DNA from: Lasioglossum baleicum
Lineage: Eukaryota; Arthropoda; Insecta; Hymenoptera; Halictidae
DNA length: 64,000 nt
Direction: 5' to 3'
Assembly: GCF_051020765.1 (NCBI RefSeq)
Contig: NW_027469363.1
Location: forward strand, 119,017 to 183,016
The position numbers were made by a program, and so were the translations under genes. Each line of letters starts with the position of its first letter. The stretch's first letter is position 1. Below the pieces are notes generated by a model that was not told the origin of the DNA, made no database searches, and worked only from the letters and a program-made list of their open reading frames with translations. Shown here one piece after another: positions 10,987-25,099 of this stretch.

Positions 10987-13900
10987 CGATAAGGAGCGGT
11001 TTGGCCCTCGATCATCTAGTTTCTACATGAACTTAATGTGCCGGTTACTGACACGAATACTAATGTTTTTCTGTGGACACGAATTTATGCTCTCAATGAC
11101 GTCGCTGTGGTTCAGGGAAGGTAAGGCCGTCCGTAAATCGTTTGACTTTATACCAATTGGTAACGATCTCAAACGGTTAGACGCTCTACTTTAATATGCA
11201 AACCGCTTATTAAGGTGTGTCTTGCCAATACTATTCAGCGGATATATATCTGGGATACCTGGTGTGACTCTCGGAACCGCAGGATCGGTCAAGCTATTGT
11301 CTTAGTGTTTCGACTCGCAAAGTATGTGGTACCTTTCTTTAGCGGTCAGACTCTCGATTTGGATATTTATATGACAATGTGGTGCTCGTCTGCGAACATG
11401 TCTGCTAATTTATTCCCGTGAACATTAAGCAAGACACACGCTACAACGTGTTAGGATTTCTGAAGGTAAGGCATTCGGTAAATAGAATGACTGGGTATGA
11501 ATTTTTATTTCTCTTGCACGGTTTGTCTGTCGACTTTCATATTTATACTGCGAATTAAGGTGTCCGTTGCCAATGCTGTTGAGCCCGTTTACTTCCGGAA
11601 TACCTCGTCTGGCCCTCGGAATCACAGGGTATGTGAAGCTATTGACTTAGCCTTTCGACCCACATACAGGGTGGTAACGTTCTCGAAAGGTTCGTTCCAC
11701 GTCGCCTAATTCGTACATGATATTAAGGTGCCCATCACTAACATGTATAAACATTTGTTTCTCGTATCACGATGTTATGCTCTCTGTGTAGCGTGTTAAG
11801 TTATCGTAATGTCAGGTCATGGGCACAAAGTTTGTCTCTATAGCAATTGGTAATATTCCCCCACGGTTTACCTTTCTGCTACAATGATCAAACCGTGAAC
11901 TGAGGAGTCTATTGCCCACACTGATCAGCGGATTTACTACAGGATTACATAGCTTGACTCTCTGAATCACAGGATAGGTGAAGCTATTGACTTAGCCGTT
12001 CGACTCTCACAGATGGTGGAAAGGTTCTCGAACCGTTTGTCTGTCGATCTTCTTACGCATAAATGAATATAATTTGCCCGTCACTAAAATGTACTCTCAT
12101 TTGATACACTGAACTAGATATTATAGCCACGATACTGCACCTTATGTTTTCGGAATGTGAGGTATGCGAAGAAGAGTATGACGTAATTCCAATTGGTAAC
12201 ATTCTCAAACGGTTTGACTATCTACGTTGATATCCATACCGTGAATTATGGTGTGTATTGCTAATACTCTTCTGCGGAATTACCTGTTAAATACCAGGGG
12301 CGGCTCACGAAATCACAGGTTAGGTGAAGCTGTTGACTTCGCTGTTCGATTCTCAAAGATGGTGGTAGCGTTCTCGAACTGTTTGACACATCAATCTTCT
12401 AATTCATACTTGAAATTACGCTTCCCGTTACTAACATGAAAACTAATTTGCTTCTCGAAGAACGAAGTTATACGGTCAATACAGCGGGATAGGTTGTCGA
12501 ACAGAAAGGCCGTTCGCAAGAATGCCGACCATATACGAACTGAAAATGTTCACAGACGGCTCGACTGTCTTCCTTAATATTCATGCCGCTTGATTCAGCA
12601 CCATTATTGCCAACGCTGTTGAGATGATTTGCTCCTGGAATTCCCGGCTTGACTCTCAGAATCACATGGTATGTAAAGCTATTGACTTGGCCGTTCGACT
12701 CTTAACGAAGGTGGCGCCATTCTCGAACGGTTTGTCACTCGCTTTAGATATTTGTATACAAATATGTTCTGTACGACTTCAAATAACTCTACTCATTTGG
12801 CTCCGTGAATAATATGTAAGACACCCACAACAGCGGATTAGGTTCTCCTAAGGTAAGGTATTCGGTAAAATGAATAATTTTGGTCGAATTTGAAATGTTC
12901 TCCGACGGTATGACTCCAGACAATAATATTCATATCGTGAATTAGGGTGTCAATTGCCAATACCTGTCAGCGGATTTACTCCGCATTACCTGATATGACT
13001 CTCGGAATCGCAGGATAGGTATAGATATTGATATAGCCGTTCGAACATCAAAGAGGGCGGTAAATACCTCGAACTCCTTGACACACGTTCTTCTAATTCA
13101 TGCATAACGTTAAGGTGCCCGTCACTATAATGATCACAAATTTGCTTTTCGGAACACGAAGTAATACCCTCAATATGGCAGGTTACCTTCTCGGAAGGTA
13201 TGGTCTGCGGTAATGTGTTAGACTGTATACGAATAGGTAACGTTCTAGAACGGTATGGCCCCCATCTTAAATATTCGAACAGTCAATGAGAATGACTATT
13301 GCCAATACTTTTGAGCGGATTTACTCCCGGAATAGCTGGTGACTTTCGGTATCACGGGGTAGGTGATGTTATTGACTTAGCCGATCAACAGTCAAAGATG
13401 GTGGTATCATTAGCCGTCGTTTTGACCCCTGTGCTACTAATTTATACATGAATTTAGTGTAGCTGCCACTTAAGTCTCTACTAACTATCTTCTCAGAATA
13501 CGAGGTAATACCCTCGATGCAGCGTGTTGTCTTTTCTGAAGGAAAGGCCTTCGGTAAAAAACTTGACCCTACACCAGTAAGTTTCGTACAACAACTGTTT
13601 GACTCTGCATTATATAATATATACCGTGAATTTGGTTGTTTAATGTCAGTAAGGTACTGCGGATTTACTCGAGGAATGTCCGATCTGACTCTCGGAATCA
13701 CAGAATATGTGGAGCTATTGGCATAGCCGTTCGTTTCTCAAAGAAGGAGGTAACGTTCTAAAACGGTTGGACCCTCGGTCTTCTAAGCCAGCATGAAATT
13801 ATGACGCCTATTTCTAAAATGTATACTAATGCGTTTCTTTGAACGCGAAGCTATACACTACATACAGCGGCTTGGCTTAGCGGATGGTAAGGCCTCCGAT

Positions 13901-14641
13901 AAAGCGGATGTGTTCATACAAATTTGTAACGATCTGCAACGGTTCGTCACTGCAATTTAATATTTATACAGTCAATTAAGGTGTCTTCTGCCATTACAGA
14001 TCAGCGCATTTACCCCAGGGAGACCTGGACTACGATTCGGAATCACAGGATAGGTTATGTTATTGACAAAGCTGTGCGATTAGCAAAGATGGTGGTACAG
14101 TTCTCGAAACGTTAGACGCTCGATTTCGCAATACATACATGGAAATGAGCTGTCCGTCTGGCATAACATCTACTCATTTAATTCCGTAACCACTGAGCAA
14201 TACACTTCCTACAGCGGGATAGGCTTCTCGGAAAATATGGTCTTCGGTAAAATGGTTGACTCAGTACGAATACGTAACGTTCTACAATGATTTCATACTC
14301 TACTTTAATATTCAAAACGTTAATTAAGGCGACAAAGCCAATACTCGTCAGCGGATTTACGTCTGGAATTCCAGATTTTGCTCTCGTAGTCACATGATAT
14401 GTAAAGCTATAGACTTAGCTGTCCGACTCTAAAGGAAGGTGGTAACGATCTGGAAGAGTTTGGCACTCGTCCTTCTAATTCATAAATGGAATTAAGGTGA
14501 CGTCAGTAAATTACATAATAATGTGTATCCCTAAACACGTGGCTATACTCTCGATACGGCGGGTTAGCTTCGCTGGCGGTAAGACATTCGTTAAAACGTT
14601 CGACTATATACCAACTGGAAACGCTCTCAGACAACGGGCTC
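10979..14641 (+). repeat. Sat1 tandem array, plus block 2
   Basis: About 10.6 units. Subfamily B units occur near 11,430, 12,810 and 14,200, spaced ~1,380 bp, which is four times 346. This suggests a local four-unit higher-order register. The segment 13,130-13,700 has a close relative at 26,690-27,225. Confidence 0.95.
13130..13700 (+). repeat. Sat1 higher-order segment, copy 1 (partner 26,690-27,225)
   Basis: Over about 1.6 units this segment and 26,690-27,225 share many private states: CGAAGTAATACCCTCAATAT, GTGTTAGACTGTATACGAA, GTTCTAGAACGGTATGG, CAGTCAATGA followed by AATG, a 4-base loss in the CTGGTTTGACT element (GGAATAGC then CTTTCGG), and GCCACTTAAGT. Both are preceded by a subfamily B unit. 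These shared indels are the strongest evidence that blocks of units, and not just single units, were copied or moved. Confidence 0.8.
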
Positions 14642-14650
14642 GATAACTTC
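14636..14650. other. Sat1 polarity switch 3 (plus to minus)
   Basis: The plus repeat reaches CTGGAAACGCTCTCAGACAAC (second-half opening). The sequence then reads AACTTCATGTATTGATTAG, the reverse complement of the CTAATTCATACATGAAATT segment. The break points are near consensus ~290 and ~145. Confidence 0.8.
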
Positions 14651-16461
14651 ATGTATTGATTAGAGCATCAATGGTCAAGCCCGTCGAGAACGTTACCGCC
14701 AACTTTCATAGCCGAACGCATATGTCAGTAGCACCACCGTGCAGTATTTCAGAAATCCGAACCAGGTAATCCCAGAGTAAATCCGTTGAAGAGTTTTGGC
14801 AATGGACACCTTTATTCACGGTTTGAATATTACAGTAGAGCGCCAAACCATTTGAGAGCGTTAACAACTGGTATAAAGTGAAACGTCTAACCGAAGGCCT
14901 TACCTTCCGCGACCCATTTCCCCTTTATCGAGAAACTAAGTTCGTGTTCAGAGAATGAAATTAGTGGTCATTTCAGTAACCTTCTCCTAAGCTTCAAGTA
15001 TGAATTAGAAGATCGAATGTCAAACCGCCCGAGAACGTTGTCACCTACTGTGAGTGTGGAACGGTTATGTCAATAGCTTCACCCATCCTGCGATTCCAAA
15101 AGTCATACCAGGTATCCTGGGAGTAAATCAGCTGAATTGCATTGGTAATATGCACCTGATGTCACGGTTTGAATATTAAAATAGAGCGTTAAACCGTTGT
15201 AAATCATTGCGAATTGGTGTAGGGACAAACTTCTTACGGAATGCCTTGCCCTCCAAGAAACTATCCAGCTGTATCCAGAGTATAACACAGTGCTCAGAGG
15301 GACGAATTAGTATTCAATTTAGTGTACGGAAACTTAATTTAAATTATGAATTGGATGCTCGAGCGTCAAACCGTTCGAGAGTGTTACATCATTCTTTGAG
15401 ATAAGAATGACTATGTCAATAGCTTCATGCATCCTGTGATTCAGAGATGTCAAACCAGGCATTTCGGATGTAAATCCGCTGATCAATATTGGTAATAGAC
15501 ATCTTAATTCGCTGCTCGAATATTAAAGTACAAAGTCAAACGGTTGTAGAACATTACCTATTCTCATAGATTCAAAAATTTTAGCGAGGGCCTTACCTTC
15601 CAATCAACCCATCACGCTGTAGCGAGTATCCTTTTTAATGTTCACGGAAACGAATTGGTAGATATTTCAGCAGACGGACACCTCATTTTTATGCATATAT
15701 ATCAAAATCTATAGTCAATCCGTTACAAATTGTTACAACCCTCTATGAGAGTTCGACGGCTATGTCTATAGCTTCTCTAATCCTGTCATGCCGTAAGTCA
15801 AACGAGATATTCCGGTAGTGAATACGTTGTTCAGCATAGGCAACGACCACATATTTAATATTATACATATTAAAGTAGGGAGTCAAAGCGTTGGAGAACA
15901 CTACTAATTGGTATATGGTACTTCTTTTTGCCGAACATATATCCTTCCTAGAACATATCCCGCAATAACGAGAGTCATGCCTAATGCATACGGAAACAAA
16001 TTAGTAGACATTATTGCAAAAACGCACCATATTTTCATATCTGAATTAGAATATCGAGTGTCAAATCGTTCCAGACCGTTCCCACCTTCTTTGGGACTGG
16101 AGCGACTAACTCAATCGCTTCACCTATCCTGTGATTCCGATAGTCATATCTGGCATTCCTGGAGTCATTCCGCAGTACATTATTGTCAATAGACACCATA
16201 ATTCACGGTATGAATATTAATGTACAGTGTCAAACCGTCGTGGATCGATACACATTGTTATGAATACATCCTTTGTACTGAGGGACCTACTTTCGGGGGT
16301 CTAACGCGCTGTATCGAGAGCATAACCTCGTGCTCACGGAAGCAAATTGGTATACGCTTTAGTGACAGCCACCTTCATTTCATCTATGATTTAGAAGATC
16401 GAGGAACAGACCGTCCGAGAACGTTGCCTCCTTATTTGGGTGTCGAACGAATTAGACAAGA

Positions 16462-16655
16462 GCTAAAGCTGTCATGTGATTCCGAAAGTCAAACAACTTA
16501 TTCCGGGAGATAATCCGTTGATCAGTGTCGACATTGGACACATTATCACGTCTTGAATATTAAAGCAGAGCGCCATGTACCAATTAGAAGATCTACTGTC
16601 AAAGAGTTCGAGAACGTTACCACCCTCTTTGAGATTGGAACGGCTAAGTCAGTAG
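16462..16655 (-). repeat. Sat1 half-length unit (~193 bp)
   Basis: Near 16,573 the second-half segment (GAATATTAAAGCAGAGCG) passes straight into CATGTACCAATTAGAAGATC of the first half, dropping roughly 150 bp. The spacing between successive AGCTTCAC-equivalents falls to about 193. Confidence 0.7.
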
Positions 16656-17084
16656 CTTCACCAATCCAATGATGCCGAGAGTCATGCTTGTCATTCCAGG
16701 AGTAGATGCGCTATGCAGTGTTGGCAATAGACACCTCTAGTCAGGTTTTGAATAATAACGTAGAGCGTCAATCCGTATGAGAACGCTAGAAATTGGTACA
16801 AAGACAAGACGTCTCACTGAAGTCCATACCCTCCGTAGGAACAACGTGCTGCCCCGTGAGCATAACATGGTGTTCATAGTATCAAATTAGTATACATTTT
16901 AGTGACGGGCACATTAATATCATATATGAATTAGAAGATTGAGTACCATTCCGTTTGTGAACTATACCACCACCTTTGAGTGTCGAACGGCTAGGTCGAT
17001 ATTCTGATTCCGATAGTCAAATCAGGTATTCCGGGAGCCAATTCGCTTTACGGTATTGGCAAAAGACACCCTAATTTATGTTAC

Positions 17085-17560
17085 GAATATTAACGTAGAT
17101 GGTCATTCCGTCGGAGAACATTATCAGTTGAATATGGAGTCATTCTTCTCACCGAATACATTACCATCGTATAATCCAACCCTTTGTTGCGGGAATCGTG
17201 CATAGTGCTCGCGGAAAACAAATTGGTAGACACGATAGTAGCAGAATACCTTATGATCATATATGAATGGGAGGATCCAGAGGCAAAGAGTTCCAGAACG
17301 TTACCACCTTCATTCATAATCGCACATCTATGAAAATAACTTCCCCCATTCAGTGATTCCGAGAGTCACACCAGGTATATTAGGAGTAAGTCCGCTGTAC
17401 CGTAATGGCAATGGATACATTAGTCCGCAGTTTGTATATTAAAGTTGTGCGTCGATACGTTTGGGACCGCTACCAATTGCCATAAAGTCAAACGTTTTTC
17501 CGAAGATATTACCCTTCGAAAAATTAACGCGCTGTACCGAGAGTTTAACTTCGTGTTTAG
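17085..17560 (-). repeat. Sat1 higher-order segment, copy 1 (partner 56,450-56,920)
   Basis: About 1.4 units are shared with 56,450-56,920. Common private states are GGTCATTCCGTCGGAGAACA or GGTCAATCCGTCGGAGAACA, TAGTGCTC, TAGTAGCAGAA or TAGAAGAAGCA, CATTCATAATCGCACATC or CATTCAGAATCGCATATC, GAAAATAACTTCCC, GAGTCACACCAGG, ATATTAGG and GTCGATACGTTTG or GCCGATACGTTTG. The two are far more alike than neighbouring units are. The first part (B subfamily) also resembles 5,930-6,060. Confidence 0.8.
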
Positions 17561-19761
17561 AGAATTACATCAGTACATATTAAAATGATGTCATCTTAAT
17601 TTCATTGTGAATAAGAAAATCGATGGTGAAACAGTTCGAGACCGTTACCACCTTCTATAATATTCGAATGTGTAAGTCAATAGCTTCCCACATCCTGTGT
17701 TTCCGAGGTACATTCCCGGTATTCTTGGTGTAAATCTGCTGAATATTATACGCAATAGACGCCACAATACACGGTTCGTATATTAACCGTTGTACAACTT
17801 TTCCAGTTGGTATGGAGTCAAACACTTTACCAACAGCATTACGTTCGGAGAAGCTGACGCGCCGTTTCGAGAGTATAACTTCTTGTTGAGAGAACGAAAT
17901 AAGTGTTTACTTTAGTGACGGGCCCCTTATCACCATGCATGAATGAGTTGATCGAGCGTCAAACTGCTCGAGAACGTTGCCACCTTCTCTGAGACGCGAA
18001 CGCCCAAGTGACAAGCTTCACCTAACCTGTGATTCCGAGCGTCAAGCTTGGTATTCCGACAGTTAGTCCGCTGAACAATATTGGCAATAGACACCTTAAT
18101 TCACGGTTTGTGTACTAGATTATGTCGTCCATCCTTCTGAGATGGTTACCAATTGGAAATAAACTAATTCTCTTTACTGAATACTTTACCTTTCGAGAAC
18201 CTAATCCGCTGTACGAAGTGTCTTTTCAAGTGATCTCGGAAGAAAATTAGTAGACATTTATCAGACGGGCACTTTATTTTCATCTTGGTGTAGCAAATTC
18301 GTAAGTCAAACCGTTAATGGACGTTTCTATCTTCTTTGAGAGTCGAACGGCTAACTCAATAGCTTCACCTATCCTGTGATTCTGTGAGTCACACCATTTA
18401 TTCCGGCCGTAAATGCTCTCCACTGTATTAGCAGTAAGAAATTGAAAGCACGTTATGAATATCAAAGAAGACCATCAACCCCTAGTAGACCGCTAACCAT
18501 TTGCATAGAGACCGTTTTCTGAAAGCCTTACATTCCGTGAAGTCAGCACACCGTAATGATAATATAATTTCGTGCTCGGAGAAAGACATTAGTATGCATT
18601 TTTGTGACGCGCAACATAATTTTATGTGTGAATTCGAAGTTAGATGGTCAAATCGTTCCAGAACGGTACCACCTTCTATGAAATTCGAACGGCTATGTCA
18701 AGAGCTTCACCTATGCTTGGATTCCCAGAGTCAAAGCAGGCATGCCAGGAGTAAATTCGCTGAAAAGTCTTGGCAACGGACATCTTCATTCACGGTACGA
18801 ATATCAATGTTGAGAGTCAGACCGTCGTAGAACATTACTAATTCGTCTAAAGTCGTTCCCATAACGAATACCTTACCTTCCGAGTGGCTGACCCGCTGTA
18901 TCGAGGGTATAGATTCGTGTATAGAGAAATACCTCTGAATACAATCAAGTGGCGGCACCTCAAATTCATCTATGAATTAGAACATCGATTGTCAAGCCGA
19001 TCATGAACGTTGGCACCATGTGTGAGAGACGTACGGCTAAGCAAATGGCTTCATGTATCCTGTGATTCCGAAAGTGAAACCAGATATCCCGGGAGTGAAC
19101 AGTATAGAACTGTACAGTATTGGCAATGGACACCTCAATTCAGTGCTTGAACATTGAAGCAGGATGTCAAGCCGTTGTAGAACAGTAACTATTCGTGTAG
19201 GGCCAAACTACTTGCAATATGCCTTACCCTCCGAAAACTAACCCACAGTATCGGGAGTATAACACTGTGTTCAGTGGTACGAACTAGTATACAATTTAGT
19301 GATGAGAAGCTTAATTTCGAGCATGAATTACAAGATAGGGAGTCGATCATTTCGAGAAGGTTTCCTCCTTCTGTAAGACATGAACGGATAAGTCAATAGC
19401 TTCACCTATCCTGTGATTCCGAAATACAAAGCAGGTATTCCGCGAGTAAATTCGCTGTACAGCATTGGCAAGAGACACCTTCATTCACTGTATGAATATT
19501 AAGGTACAGTGTCAAACCGTTGTAGAATGTTAAGAATTTGTATGAAGGCATCTGTTTTATCGAATGCCATACCTTCCAAGAAGCTAAATCCCTGTATCTA
19601 GAGCATAAATTCGTATTCAAAGAATCATATTAGTATTCATTTTAATGACGAGCACCTTAATTCCATGTTTGAATAGCAAAATCGATATTCAAACCGTCCG
19701 AGAACTTTACCACCTTCTGTGAGAGACGTACGGCTATGCCAGTGGCTTCACCTATCCCTAG

Positions 19762-19772
19762 ATTCATAGAAG
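19762..19772. other. Sat1 polarity switch 4 (minus to plus)
   Basis: The reverse repeat ends in GGCTTCACCTATCCCTAGATTC. The plus repeat resumes with AAGCCGTTCGAATCACAAAG, equivalent to TAGCCGTTCGACTCTCAAAG. The breaks are close to each other in the unit, near consensus ~38 and ~64. Confidence 0.8.
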
Positions 19773-22199
19773 CCGTTCGAATCACAAAGAAGGCGGTAAG
19801 TTTCTAGTATGGTTTGACGTTCGATCTTGTTATTCATAATGAAATGAAGGACCCCGCCACTGAAATGAATACTAATTACTTTCTCTACCGAAGTTACACT
19901 CTCGATAGAGCGGGATATTTTTTTTGAGGGTATGGTCTTCGGTCAAGCGTCTGACTGTAAAACAATTGGTAACGTTCTTAAACGGTTTGACACTCTATTT
20001 TAATATGCAAACCATGAAATAAGGTGTCTACTGCCAAAACTCTTCAGCGGGCATACTCCCGGAATACCACGTTTGACTGACGGAACCACAGGATATGTGA
20101 AGCTATTGACGCAGACATTCGCATCTCACACAAGCTGGCAATGTTTTTGAGCGGTTTGGCCCACTATCTTCTAATTTATATATGAAATTATGGTGCCCTT
20201 CACTGCAATGTTTACTAATTTGTATCACTAATCACGTAGCTATTCTCTCTATACGGGGGGTTAGCATCACGGAAGGTAAGGTATTCGGTAAAATGAACGA
20301 CTTTATGCGAATTGGTAATGATCTCCAGCGGCTTGACTCATTACATTTACATTCATGCCCTGAAGTAAGGTGTCAATTGCCAATAGTACAGAGAGGATTT
20401 ACTCCAGGAATACCTGTTAAGTCTCTCTGTAGCACAGGATATGTGAAGCTATTGAGTTTGCTGTTCGATTATCATAGAAGGTGGTTACGGTCCCGAACTG
20501 TTATACACTCTACCTTCTAATTCACACATGAAACTTAGATGCCGTCTCTAAAATGTTTATGAATGTGTTTCTCCAAACACGACGTTATAATCTTGACATT
20601 GCGGGTTAGCTTTTCGGAGGATAAGGACTTCTGTAAATCGTTTGCCTTTATATCAAATGGTATGGTTCTTAAACGGTTTGACGCCTTATTTTAATAATCA
20701 AACCGCGAATTAAGGTGTCTATTACCACCAATGTTCATCTAATTTACTCCCAGGATACCTAGTTATCTATGGACCCACTGATGGACCCACAGGATACATC
20801 ATATGTAGTATGTCATATAGAAGGGTGTATCGTTCTGGAACGGTTCTCCTCTCGATCTTCTCATTCATACATGAAGTTAAGGTCCCGGTCTCTAAAATGT
20901 GTAAAAATTTGCTTCTCTGAACACGAAGGTATACTCTCGATACAGCGGGCTAACTTCAAGGAATGTAAGGCCTTCGGTAAAAGGTTTGACTCTGTACAAA
21001 TACGTAACCTTCATCCACGGTTTGACGCTTAACTTTATTATTCAATCCGTGAATTATGGTGTCTATTGCCAATACTGTTCAGGGGATTTGCTCCAGGAAT
21101 ACCTGGTTTGACTTTCGCTATTGCAGTATAGGTGAAGCAATTCATGTAGCCCATCGACTCTCAAAGAGGATGGAATCATTCTCATACGGATTTACACTCG
21201 ATCTTCTAAATGATACACCAAGCAAAGGTGCCCGTCATTGAAACGAATAATAATTTCTTGTTCTGAACACGAAGTTATACTATAGATGAAGCTGGTGACG
21301 TTCGCGGATGGAATGACTTGATGTAAAACATTTTACTTTATGCTAATTGGTGACGCTCTCAAATGGATTGACTATCTACTTTAATATTCATACCGTGAAT
21401 TAAGGTGTCAATAGCTAATACAGCGCAAGGGAATTTACTCCCGGAGTAACTGGTTTGATTCTCGGAATCGCAGGATAGATGATGCTATTGACTTACGTGT
21501 GCGACTCACAAAGAAGGTTGATGTGTTCCTGGATGGTTTGTCTCTCGATCTTCATGTCCAGACATGAAATTAAGGGACCCGTTACTAAAATGAATTGCAA
21601 CACTATTCTCTGAACAGCAAGATTTACTCTTGATTCAGAGGGTCGATTTCTCGGAAGGAAAGACCTTCGGTAATATGTTTGACACAATGCCAATAAGTTA
21701 CGTTCTACAACGGTTTGACTCTGTATGTTAATATTTATATCGTGATCTGTGGTGGTTATTGCCAATACTGTACATCGGATTTACCCCTGAGATACCGGGT
21801 TTGATCCTCGGAATTACACGAAAGGTTGTAGCTATTGACTTCTCTGTTCGACTCCCAAAGAATGTGGTAACTATCTCGAACGGTTTGACACTCGACCTCA
21901 TTTTTCACACATGAAGTTAGGGTGACCGTGACTGAAAGCAATAACAATTTGATTCTCTGAACCCGAAGTTATAATAGAGATGACGCGGGTGAGCGTCGCG
22001 GATGGTGTGGCCTTGGGTGAATGGGTTGTTATTATTCAAATTGGTAACGCTCTCAACCGCGCTATGCGATAATAATCAAATCGACGAATAAGGTGTCCAT
22101 TGTTAATTCTGCTGAGCGGATATACTCCCGGCATATCTGGTTTGACTCTCGGAATCACAGGATAGGTGAAGCTACTGACACAGCCATTCGACTTTCAGC

Positions 22200-22331
22200 G
22201 ATCGTTATAAAGCTCTGGATCGCCATGATACGCTATCTTCTGATCCATGCACGAAATTATGGTGTCCGTGTCGGAAATGGATACTAATGTGTTTCTCTGG
22301 ACATGATGTTATTCGTTACCAATTGGTAACG
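22200..22331 (+). repeat. Sat1 deletion variant, copy 1 (partner 27,295-27,431)
   Basis: GATGTTATTCG is followed directly by TTACCAATTGGTAACG; the ~78 bp that normally separates these elements is absent. The unit also has AAGCTCTGGATCGCC in place of AACGTTCTCGAACGG. Both states recur at 27,295-27,431 (AACTCTGGTTCG and GAAGTTATTCATTACC), so the two descend from one deletion event. The joint produces the 18-base perfect palindrome CGTTACCAATTGGTAACG at 22,314-22,331. Confidence 0.8.
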
Positions 22332-22539
22332 CTCTCACGCCGCTTGACGCTCTACATAAACATTCAAACGATGAAGTATAGTGTCGATTACCAATAATAT
22401 TCAGCGGGATTACTCCGGTAATACCTGGTTCGACTCTCGGAATCACAGGATAGGTGTTGCTATTGACTTAGAAGTTCGTCTTAAAATGAAGGTGCTGACG
22501 TTCCCGAAGCGTTTGAACCTCGATCTTCTATTTCATACA

Positions 22540-22770
22540 TGAAGTTAAGGTGCCCGATACTAAGAAGCATAATAATTTGCATCTCTGAACACGTGGCCGT
22601 ACCCTCGATTGAGCGCGTTAGCTTCGAGTAAGCTTAGGCCTTCTTTATAGAGTTCTTCCACGGCATGACTCTCTACATTATTATTCATACTGCGCAGTAG
22701 GGTATCTGGTGCAATACTGTGCAACCGATTTACTCCCGAAATACCTTGTTTGACTCTCGGAATCATAGGA
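22540..22770 (+). repeat. Sat1 higher-order variant (partner 43,222-43,490)
   Basis: It shares with 43,222-43,490 the states ACTAAGAAG before TATAATA or CATAATA, a C-G-terminated GCGCGTTAGCTT or GCTCGTTAGCTT, TTCTTCCACGG, TTATTCATACTGCG, TAGGGTATCT and the loss of one A in GCCAATACTG (reading GTGCAATACTG or GTGCCATACTG), plus ATTGGTGAAGC. The one-base loss is also seen near 44,810. Confidence 0.7.
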
Positions 22771-25099
22771 TTGGTGAAGCTATTGTCTGAACCATCGTAT
22801 TCTCAAAGATGCTCGTAATGGTCTCGAACGGTTTGACACTCGATATCTTAATTCATACATGAATTTAAGGTGGCATCACTAACATATATTCTTATGTGTT
22901 TCTCTAAACACGATTTTATACTCTCGATACAGCGGGATAGATGTTCGGAAGGTAAGGTCTTCTATAAAACGTTTGACGTTACACCAATTGGTTGTGCCCA
23001 CAAACAGTTTGACGCTATACATTAATATTCATAACCGGAATTACGGTTCCTATTGCAAATACTTTTCAGCTGATATACTCCCCGAATACCTGATTTTACA
23101 CTCCTAATCACAGGATAGGTGAAACTATTGCCTTACCCGATCGAATCTCAACGAAAGTGGCAACATTCTCGAACGGAATGACCCTCCATTTTCATATTCA
23201 TATTGAAATTAAAGTCCCCGTCACCAAAATGTTGATTAATTTACTTCCCTGAAAACGAAGATATGCTTTCGATGCGGCGGGTTAGTTTCTCCGAAGGTAA
23301 TGCCATCGGCAATGTTTTTGACTTTATACCGATTGGTAACGATCTCAAATAGTTTGATGCTCTACTGTAATACTCATACCGAGAATTAAGGTGTCCATTA
23401 CCAATACTGTTCATCTTATAAACATCCTGAATACCTGGTTTGACTATCGAAGTAAAAGGATAGGTGCAGCTATTGACTTAGCCGATCGTCTCTAACAGAA
23501 TGTGGCAACGATCCCGAGCGCTTCGACCGCCGACCTCCTAATTCGGACATGAAGTTAAGGTGCCCGTCACTGAAATGCAGACTAATTTCTTTTTCTGAAC
23601 ACGAAGTTATACTCACGAAACAGCGGGTTTGCTTCTCTGAAGGTAAGGCTGTCGGCAATGTGTTTGATTTTATACCATTTAGCAACGGTCTAAAACGCTC
23701 GGACGCTCTACATTAATATTCGCGAATTAAGGTGTCCATTGCCAATACTGCCCTGCGGATTTACTTCAGGAGCACCTGGTTTGACTGGCCGAATCACAGC
23801 ATAGGTGGAACTATTGTCTCAGTTGTGCGTCTCGCATAGAAGGTTGTAGCGTTCTCGAACGGATTGACCCTAGATATTCTGCTTCCCACACGATGGTAAG
23901 ATGCCCATTACTGAATTGAATACTAATTTCATTTTCTGGACAGGAATTTATACTCCCGATACATAATTTCGGCAAGTAAGGTCTCTAGGAAATCGTTCGA
24001 ATTGATACAAATTGACTACGCGCTCAATTAGCCTGACGATATACTTAAATGTTCGAATCGTACATTGATGTGCATATTGCCAATACTGTTCATCGGATTT
24101 TGTCCCGCAATACCTCGCATTTCTCTCGAAATCACATGAAAGGTGACGCTATTGCCGTAGCCATGCGACTGTCAAAGAAGGTGGGATCATTCTCGGACGA
24201 TTTCACCCTCCACCTTCCTATTCATAAATGCATTTAGAGTGTCTGTCTGGTAAAGTGTCTACTAATAATGTTCCCGAAACACTAAGCCAGATACTTTCTG
24301 CAGCGGGTTATTTTCTAGGAGGGGAATGTATCCGGTAATTGGTTTGACCCTATACAAGTATGTAACGTTCTACGACGGTGTGAATCTCTATATTACCATT
24401 TATACCACAAATTAAGGCGTCCCCTGGCAATACTGTACTGCAGATAGACTCACAGAATTCCTGGTTTGCTTCTCGGTATCACAGGATGGGTGAATCTATT
24501 GACTAAGCCGTTCTATTCTCAAAGTAGTTGGGCACGTTCTCGATGGTTTGACTTTTTATTTTACTATTTATGCAAGAAAATACGGTATCCGTCTGATATA
24601 ATGACCACTATTTTGATTCCGTCAGCAACGAGCAAGACACTCCTTGCAGCGGGTCAATATTCTCGGCAGGTAAGGGATTCGGTAAATGGAATGACTTTTT
24701 ACGAAATGGTTATGACATCCGACGGTTTGTCGCTCTACTTTAATATTCAAACCGTGAATTAAGGTGACTATTACCAATAATGATCATGGGAATTACTCCC
24801 TGAATACCCGGTTTGACTCTCGGAATCGCAGTATGGGAGAAGGTATTGACACAGCCGTTCGTCTCCAGCAGAAGGTGGCATCGACCTCGAACACTTGGAA
24901 TCTTGATATTCTAATTCATGCAAGAATTTAAGGTGTCGTAACTAAATTGTATACTAATGTGTTTCACTAAACTCGCAGTTATATTCTCGATACGGCGGAT
25001 TAGCTTCTACGAAGGTAGGGCTATCAGTAAAATGATAGACTCTATATCAATAGGTAACGTTCTACTGCGGCTTGTCGGTCTGCCATATCATTTATACCG

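Larger units (their letters stand above)
14642..19766 (-). repeat. Sat1 tandem array, minus block 2
   Basis: About 14.8 unit-equivalents in reverse orientation, with one shortened unit near 16,573. Subfamily B units occur near 15,650, 16,000, 17,210 and 18,240, spaced irregularly. The segment 17,085-17,560 is a close relative of 56,450-56,920 in minus block 4. Confidence 0.95.
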
